Of a stretch of 64,000 bases of DNA, positions 57,717 to 64,000 are shown piece after piece. Source of the stretch: Puccinellia tenuiflora. Lineage: Eukaryota > Streptophyta > Magnoliopsida > Poales > Poaceae. Both the position numbers and the translations under genes were made by a program. How positions within the stretch are numbered: the first letter of the stretch is position 1; the number at the start of each line of letters is the position of its first letter. The notes beneath the pieces were generated by a model, which did no database searches, was not told the origin of the DNA, and was given only the letters and a program-made list of their open reading frames with translations. The DNA lies in the NCBI GenBank assembly GCA_012064385.1, contig QRDG01001973.1, positions 993,121 to 1,057,120 of the forward strand, read 5' to 3'.

Positions 57717-58227
57717 GTTTGGAACGTTTCACTTCATTGATACTCCACAGGCGGCCCACCAGGAGGAATGGGACGGGACGGAACCGTCCCTAGCACCCGT
57801 CCTGGTGTTCGGTTCCAAAATTTGAGGAATGGGATGGAACCAGGTAGTTTCCCAGAATAACATATACCCAGAATATTCTGTCCCAACTCGTCCGGCCGAT
57901 TCGGCCGGACCGCGCGCGTCTCTCTCGATTAATTAGGCTCTAATTAATAATACTTAGATTAATTAAGCTCTAATTAAATAAATTTTAAATTAATTAGGTT
58001 CTAATTAATAGTACTTAGATTAATTAGGCTCTAATTAAATAAATTTTAAATTAATTAGGCTCTAATTAATAATACTTAGATTAATTAGGCTCTAATTAAA
58101 TAAATTTTAGATTAACAACATCCGGTCCCTACTTTCCAAACCAACCGAACACGAGGACGGGACGGGATGGAATTGACGGAATGGGATGGAACGTTCCATT
58201 CCTCCACATTCCCAAAACGAACACATC
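57717..58227. mobile_element. Inverted-repeat (MITE-like) element with AT-rich core
   Basis: The 15-bp word CTTACAGCCCACCAC flanks the block on both sides (57702-57716 and 58228-58242). Inside, CCCGTCCTGGTGTTCGGTT (about 57797) is inverted against AACCGAACACGAGGACGGG (about 58142), with GGAATGGGATGGAAC-type words near both ends. The exact termini are uncertain: 15 bp is long for a DNA-transposon target duplication, so a local duplication is also possible. Confidence 0.5.
57928..58115. repeat. AT-rich 30/31-bp tandem repeat, six units
   Basis: Units of ATTAATTAGGCTCTAATTAA alternate between two endings (TAATACTTAG and ATAAATTTTAA), so the true period is about 61 bp, three copies. It lies between the inverted arms of the MITE-like element. 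Confidence 0.9.
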
Positions 58228-58301
58228 CTTACAGCCCACCACTCACTTCCTGCTACTCAGATGTCACCTGTTGACTTCTCAGGTGTTAACAGTGTGACAA
58301 C

Positions 58302-58879
58302 ATGGCACACCTCGCGCTCCATGACCAGGACGCGGCCGACGCACTGTGCCGCGAGAACACCGAGCCGCGTCTTCGCCCTCTGCTGCGTCCACCACGCCCT
58401 CGTCCCCCGCAGCGACCTCCGCCGTGGCCGACCGCGCCTTCGGCCCGAGGAGCGCTGCCGGAGCACGGTCCAATGCACAGCGCAGCGAAGGCTGACCTCA
58501 AGCCCTCTGGTAAGCACCCCTGCTCGACCGCTCCTCCTCCCCCCCCTCTTCGCCCACCACCTGCTCGATGGAATGCGGCGCCGACTAGAGAGATGAGCTC
58601 GCTCGTTCCTCATCCGCGTGCAACTTTTGGTCCGCATGCAGTCTCATGTTGACGGAGGGGTATGGTTCTACAATTAGTTGGAGCATATTCCCAGCTGTGA
58701 CACCTAAATATTCCTGAATTATGCATGATGTTGGTTCAGACGTGGTGCTTTATGGCTCGTCTTTCTGGCCCATATGTGCTAAGATAGTTTGTAATTTAAT
58801 GTGTAATGCTTCTATTGCAGGATTTTGGAGGACGGAAAGCTATTTGATAACATTCATTGAAGATGGGTACATTGTGTAG
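58302..58879 (+). CDS. Possible two-exon small protein, 88 aa, unrecognised
   Basis: Exon 1 (58302-58509) opens at ATG and ends at a good donor, CTCTG|GTAAGC. Exon 2 (58821-58879) follows a good acceptor (TTCTATTGCAG). The frame continues across the junction in phase 1 and ends at TAG (58877-58879). The N-terminal two thirds are Pro/Arg-rich; the C-terminal piece across the junction (SGFWRTESYLITFIEDGYIV) looks protein-like. Further acceptor-like sites downstream (for example 59074 and 61489) suggest a longer transcript or alternative forms to about 61550. No family was recognised, and exon 1 is open in other frames too, so the coding assignment is tentative. Confidence 0.35.
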
Positions 58880-61735
58880 ATCTGTTAGGACGGGATGTGC
58901 TGGGGATTTAATTTATCTCAAGTTTAGTTATCACTGACTGTTGGATTATATTTCAAGTACCGTGAAAACTTTACCCAAGAATGTATTCTGAACTTATACT
59001 TTACAAAAGAGTGCACTTAAATTTAGGGTTTAATGGAATGTTTTGTGGTGCTTATTCTATTTAAAATTGCAGGAAGCCATTAGGAAATCTGAAGCGATGG
59101 GTCCTTCCACTTTGTTTCTTCATTGTTTCAGTTTGGTACTTCCTCTCCCTCTCGCTGCTGTGCATGCATACATCTGTGTGTGGTTTCTTGTGTGTTTTTA
59201 ATTGTTTTTGCTTTGTTCTAGAACACGTAAAGCATGACAGACCAGATGTTAAACATTACTGCTGGCCATGACTGTTATTTGTGCTATCAAGTATCAACTA
59301 TCAATATGTGCTCATCTTTTGTTAAGAGTAATCTCTTATCTCTGCAGAATCTGGGAAAAAGAAATAGATTTCCTTCAGTTGTAGTGGTGTGGGTATTGTC
59401 TGTTCAAACATGTTTAGTTTAACTGCATGTTTACTTAGTTTACTATTTAGTGCTTATCACCAATATTCGGTTAAGTTTAATGCTTATTTCTTTATATATG
59501 GAAAATGATATGTTTTTTGTTGCTTTTAGTGCAAAAACAAATGAAGACCGTCACACTTCAATACTTGGTTCTCTTGTTCTCTTTGAACTGTATGCCTTCA
59601 TTGGTTTTACTATGTAGCCTAAAACATGCACATAGTAACAGCGTATCTCTGCATTTGTTGCTAGCTACCGAATAATCATGCACATCTCTGCATTTATGAT
59701 TCAGGTAAACCTTCCATATCTACTTAGTACCATTGAAATCTGGCTTGCACTCTTGAAAAGCCTTAATGCACTTCGTAACATCAGTACACGATTTTATTCT
59801 TGGGTTCTCTATTATGTGAGGTTAAGATTGTTGGTGTACTATCCAATGAGACCGGCAATGTCAAAGAGAGCCGAGCAAATATATGAGCTGGTATGGTCTT
59901 TCTACTGCTTCACCCCTTTAAGGTTTTATTCTTTGAAATGCCATCTTCTCGAGATGTCTACATTACAGTGATGCAGTGCAATATTCCAATGTACTATATG
60001 TATCTTCAGTATGGTGAGAAGTGTTAGGTAGTGTTGTTAAACTCTGTACTAGTAATAAGCTTTGCGAGCATTGTTTCAGTTTACGTAGTCTGATGTATCC
60101 CCACTTGCCACTGCCGCAGTTGCTCCGAAATAGCGGACAGAGGACCAAGGGCCTCGGTACAATGGCTGCCTGTGGCTCCGAGGTAGCTAGAGTACAGTTT
60201 TATCCTCGTATTTTGAAACATTCATCAATTCATGTCTGTAGCTAGAGTATAGTGTTCGCATTATTTCTCCTGAACATCATAGCATGGATGGTAGCAACGT
60301 GGTATGGCAGTAACTTGTAATTGGCTGCACATTTACTAGTATAATTCTTACTGTACTCTTACTAGCATAATTCCTACTGTATTTCTATCACGGTTTCATT
60401 TTGTACTATGGAGGCTCAAATTGGCTGCTACAGGAACCGAAGTTATAGCCTTAATTTTTCCTGTGATGCCAATCAAAATACTAGCTAAATAAGTAATTTG
60501 TTCCCTGAAGTATCACTATGTTACTTCGGACGAAGATTTCTTCTAGTGGATATGCTTGGTGGCATGAACTGAATATATCAATCTAATTTGACATGAACTT
60601 TCTGTTGACAAAAACTGACTTGCTATACTCAGCCTCTTATGCTCATTTGCTTGTATAATTCTGAACATCCTTGTATAAAGCTGACTTGTTATACTCATCT
60701 GTAAAATAGCTTCCATGATGACAGATCAGGAGGGAAAAGCCAATTCACAAGCTGCAGAAGTGTAAGTTATCTCAGGTACTATATGATGTGTTGCTTACTT
60801 TAGTTACTTTTTGCTGCCTTTCACAGCTTTGAACGGTGGCAGACTAGCCTTGTCAGTCCGAAATTGAGCGTGTTTTCAATTCATGTTGTCTGCTCGGTCT
60901 AAACTTCTTTCCAGTTCATGTTCCAAGAAACTTTCTGTGTCAACCTTAGCTTGTTGAATTTGATACCTTAACTTGTTGAATAACTTGTTGAGCATTCGTA
61001 TTGATTTAGATATTGTATATTTGGGGATGGATCAGATAGTGAAAAGAGTTTGATATTGTGAAATTGAGGTCTGAGTTCTAATAAGAAAACACCATGGCCT
61101 TTGAAATGTGAACGACTTCCTGTAATTAGCCACTTGATGTAGATTGAATCGCAGTACACTTGGTGAGTCGTGAGATTGTTGGTAATAAAGTGGTAGATCT
61201 TGCATCCACTTGGTGATGTATTCCTCGCTACTGATAGGTACAGTGATCTGTTCATGATTGAGATGCACTTCTGTGCCCTGCACATTTGGTGATGTGTTCG
61301 TTTATCTGTTAGTTTGTTGCATTTATGTATCCTGCTACATTTGGTGATAGCTTGTTGAATTTGACACTTGAACTTGTTGAACAGAACATTCCAGTCTTTG
61401 CTGCCTTTCACAGCTAGTTTGTTGCTAGTTTGCTTGTCTTTTCACCGGAAGCACATGTGGTTGTCATATGTTAAATTTGTTCTGCAGGTTCCAAAGTGTA
61501 AAGAGAAGAAAACTGAGCAAGCATAGATGTGCCTCTTGTCGACGAAACACATGCTGAACAAGATCATTGAAGATCATTTTTAGTTCTAGTCTAGCTTGAA
61601 TACCATACTAAGATTAGGATATCTTGTATTGAATGATGCAACTTGTACTCTATGATTCGCTTGTAAATGAAGGCTATGTTACTGAAATTGTTTACTGTTC
61701 ATCAAAATATATATATGAAATGTACGTACAATTTG
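58880..61735. other. Intron/3' region of the possible gene; no clear exon
   Basis: T-rich plus-strand sequence with several acceptor-like sites. The last is at 61486-61488, followed by a short frame (VPKCKEKKTEQA, then stop). It reads more like introns and 3'UTR of a plus-strand transcription unit than intergenic repeats. Confidence 0.3.
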
Positions 61736-62209
61736 AGCTTGAATCTACACTCAAAAATATGCCTATCAAAAGTGCCGGGAAAGATCTATTTTTAGGGGCA
61801 TTCTCAAAAGTGCCGGGAAAGATCTATTTTTAGGGGCATTCTTAAAAGTGTCGGGAAAGATCAATTTTTAGGGGCATTCTCTCAAAAGTGCTGGGAAAGA
61901 TCTATTTTTAGGGGCATTTTCAATAGTGCCACAATTTTTTTTTAATCTTTTAGGGCATTTTCAAAAGTGCCGGGACAGATCTTTGGGGTAATACCAAAAG
62001 TGTCACAAAATATATATCTTTTGGGGCACTTTAAATATTGCCACAAAAGATCTATTTTTTGGGGCAGTTTTCAATAGTGCCACAAAAGATCTTTCCCAAT
62101 GTCATTTGATACGGCACTATTTAAATTGCCCTGAAAGAGCTTTCCCGGCACTTTTTTTTATCTTTAGGGGCATTTTTGAGTGCCCTTGAATATAAACTAT
62201 GTTGTAGTG
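61736..62209. mobile_element. Small element with CACTAC-type end and AAAGTGCCGGGAAAGATC repeats
   Basis: The right end reads GTTGTAGTG (CACTACAAC inward). A word AAAGTGCCGGGAAAGATCTA plus TTTTTAGGGGCATT is repeated tandemly three to four times from 61771 (period about 36-40 bp), then in degenerate and inverted form to 62180. ACTCAAAAATATGCC near 61747 mirrors the right-end sequence next to GGGGCATTTTTGAGT (62168). It is likely a deleted CACTA or a CACTA-derived MITE; the left terminus is unclear. It has no coding sequence. Confidence 0.5.
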
Positions 62210-62419
62210 TTAGTTTGCTTGCGTGGCTTAAGGTAATCTAGCGAACTCGTAAAAAAAAAAGGGAAATGAATCGACCACCATAGCCAATTAAGAAACAGAT
62301 ATAAGCAAACTTTCATAAACACAGTGCGACCTCACGCTTAAGCAGTAATCAACATACTTATATAGGAAACTTCTGATTTTTTCAATCCTACGATACTACC
62401 ATTCTACCTCACGCAGACT

Positions 62420-63136
62420 CTAAACCTCAAGACCCGGAAACCTTCCTCTTTGGGTCCTGGTTGCGTCGACAAGCACGCTGATGTAGTCAACCCGGCAGTG
62501 CGGGCACGTCGACTGAGAGCTTAACCAATCGAGCAAGCACTTGGCGTGGAAAATGACTTTTGCATTTGCACGGTAGACGCGCAGCGTCATTGGCGACTTT
62601 GTCCGTACATATCATGCAGTTGTCGAGCTTCAATCCTGGCACGCGCGGAGCAGCGCCTTGGCCTCGTTGTACACAGCTGTCACTGTTACGGGCAGTTCCA
62701 CATCGATAGCGCAGATGGTGTCGAGCCCTGAGTTCCGCTCGATGGCCTGATGAAAGTTGCCCACGAGAACCATTGCAATGGTGTGTGGCAAGAACATGAG
62801 ATCCCACTTTCGGTCGGCGAGGTCGAAGTCCCTGAGGACCGGCGTGTTCTGGAGCCACCCGTGGATGGTGTTGCTGCACTCAATATAGCTCTGGTTGAAA
62901 GTCTCGGGGTCGTCGGGGTAGAAGGTCTCATCGAACCTGAGGGGCGGGTCTCGGCGCACAATCCTACGATCACCTCCCACCCGGCGCACCAGATACTTCA
63001 AGACAAGATCACCATGGATGCGCACAGAGCAGCGGGACTGAATCGCCGGGCCTCGCAAGATCTTCACCTCCCCTGAGCTGAGTCGGTAGTCTGTCGCGGC
63101 CGCGACCAGCGGCGGCAAGGTCAGCGGCGGCGCCAT
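62420..63136 (-). pseudogene. RING-finger protein gene with two compensating frameshifts
   Basis: The ATG at 63136 opens an N-terminal region of about 160 aa (LRGPAIQSRCSVRIHGDLVLKY, shown here in part, then FDETFYPDDPETFNQSY and VELPVTVTAVYNEAKALLRAC). The frame is lost near 62640. The shifted frame encodes the first half of a RING domain (DNCMICTDKV to LPCKCKSHF). Near 62548 a second 1-base shift restores the original frame for the second half (CLLDWLSSQSTCPHCRVDY) and the C-terminus, ending at TAG 62422-62420. RING proteins act as E3 ubiquitin ligases. The PCxC spacing is unusual for RING-H2 and recalls RING-CH variants. Without the two indels the gene would look normal, about 238 aa. It is a recent pseudogene or a sequence-error victim. 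Confidence 0.7.
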
Positions 63137-63299
63137 GGCAAGTCTCTCTCGCTGGCCTGATTTCTTAGGCGCGCGGAGCTCTAGGAGTAGATTCGGCGAG
63201 AATTGTAAGAACTCGGGGGTGCCCTCCTAGACGGAGCATCCTGAGTATTAATAGCCGCGGCCGCATCGATCGGCGCGCGAGTCTGATTCCGACTCGCTC

Positions 63300-63520
63300 T
63301 CGTCCTCCCAGCATCCTAAAAAGGAAGGTAAGATTTTGGAGGACGCGGCTTTTCAATTTGGAAAGTCCCGCGAGCCTGATTCCCATCCGGTCTCCAGGCA
63401 TCCTAGAAAGGAAACCCCCGGCCCGTACGTGTAAGATTTGGAGGACGGCTTTTCAATTTGGAAAGTCCAAACTGATTTGGAGGACGTCGTCTAAATTTGG
63501 AAAGCCCAACTTTCCAAAGG
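63300..63520. repeat. Three-copy degenerate repeat upstream of the RING gene
   Basis: TTGGAGGACG(CG)GCTTTTCAATTTGGAAAG occurs at about 63335 and 63440, with a shorter variant at about 63475. The neighbouring words CATCCTAAAAAGGAA / CATCCTAGAAAGGAAA are also duplicated. It lies about 200-400 bp upstream of the minus-strand RING start. The rest of 63137-63910 shows no gene. Confidence 0.75.
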
Positions 63521-63910
63521 AAACACCCGGTCTGATATGACTTATGACTTGGATTCGAACACTAGTTACCGCTTTTGTACACGATCATGTGCTCGTATCT
63601 ATTGAATTGACGGAATGTTCATGCTTCGCCACCACTTCCTATCTTATAGTTATGCAATGAACTACCTTGCGATATGCTGTGATTCTGTGAGCTAATAATG
63701 GTTAGCACCCCAGTCTTGGTCCAAATGTAAGGATCTAGTGGATCTAACTAAGGAATTGGTCACGAATCACAGGAATTTGGTTTTGGATTGCTCGTTCCAC
63801 CCCTCCACCCCCGAGCAGGTTCAGATACATACGGCACTGCCGTCCGTTTCGTACGTTCCAAGCCAAGTTCAACAATCCAGCTAGCGAAGAATATAAAGAC
63901 AAGTATCCTA

Positions 63911-64000
63911 TTACATCTTGGGCCGCTGGTAATCGTTCAGCCAGGCCGGCGCTTGCTTCTTCCTGGCGGGCCGAGACTTGGCGAGGCCCGTTACCGCTTC
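63911..64000 (-). CDS. C-terminal end of a minus-strand gene (partial)
   Basis: From the window edge the minus strand is open for 29 codons, ending KKQAPAWLNDYQRPKM and TAA at 63913-63911. The basic C-terminal tail has an AWLNDY motif and AT-rich sequence after the stop, as expected of a 3' end. The rest of the gene is outside the window, so neither family nor function can be given; a retroelement polyprotein end is possible. Confidence 0.4.
   Translation of the reverse strand, partial: EAVTGLAKSRPARKKQAPAWLNDYQRPKM

Noticed and set aside
58186..58652. Alternative long frames on both strands over the first exon at 58302
   Set aside because: GC-rich overlap; only the frame continuing through the intron to exon 2 was kept as a candidate.
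62487..62879. 130-codon minus-strand frame as a separate gene
   Set aside because: It is the shifted middle part of the RING gene; only its RING portion is meaningful.

Overview
The window is nuclear DNA of a grass, most likely a Triticeae species (wheat, barley, Aegilops or rye group). The signs are spliced genes with GT-AG introns, GC-rich first exons, a Stowaway MITE with the usual CTCCCTCCGTTCC ends, several CACTA transposons, LTR retrotransposons primed by initiator-Met tRNA, and LINE remains. There are no bacterial-style operons, CRISPR arrays or recognisable tRNA or rRNA genes. About half of the window is transposon-derived.

Layout. 0-6.5 kb: the last exon of a 2-oxoglutarate/Fe(II) dioxygenase (+). 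Next is a complete 3.1-kb LTR element (-) whose whole interior is one 761-codon frame starting with a PTB-type RNA-recognition motif. An intact F-box/DUF295 gene (-) follows. 6.5-16.2 kb: a decayed gene of a grass family rich in VKxE motifs, then a complete 7.58-kb CACTA transposon (8433-16013, CGT target duplication). The CACTA lies inside the end of another CACTA and carries a broken multi-exon accessory gene and a 9-copy 168-bp minisatellite. 16.2-22.9 kb: a small orphan exon, a lone plastid-targeting first exon, a possible unrecognised spliced gene (-), a 1.6-kb poly(A)-type retroelement with a 15-bp target duplication, and a Stowaway MITE.

22.9-38.2 kb is the main host locus: a tandem caleosin/peroxygenase cluster (+). 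Two copies are intact six-exon genes (212 and 214 aa). A third, more divergent copy has a 29-bp deletion in exon 3. A relic of a fourth copy (exon 5, intron 5 and 3'UTR) lies between copies 2 and 3. An array of about nine 311-bp units, linked to LINE 3' sequence, separates copies 1 and 2. Both intact proteins keep the EF-hand and the two haem-ligand histidines, so peroxygenase activity on lipid hydroperoxides is the likely role.

39.2-57.0 kb is two large non-autonomous LTR elements fused at one deletion junction (47698/47699): a LARD-like element with 4.2-kb LTRs (-) and a Copia-like element with an intact 775-codon gag but no pol (+). 57-64 kb: an inverted-repeat element with an AT-rich tandem repeat, a possible two-exon small gene, a CACTA-like terminal-repeat element, a RING-finger gene with two mutually compensating frameshifts (-), and the C-terminal end of another minus-strand gene at the window edge.

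The most unusual item is the RRM-encoding LTR element. All comparisons with gene families were made by eye from the sequence and from family knowledge; no database search was run.
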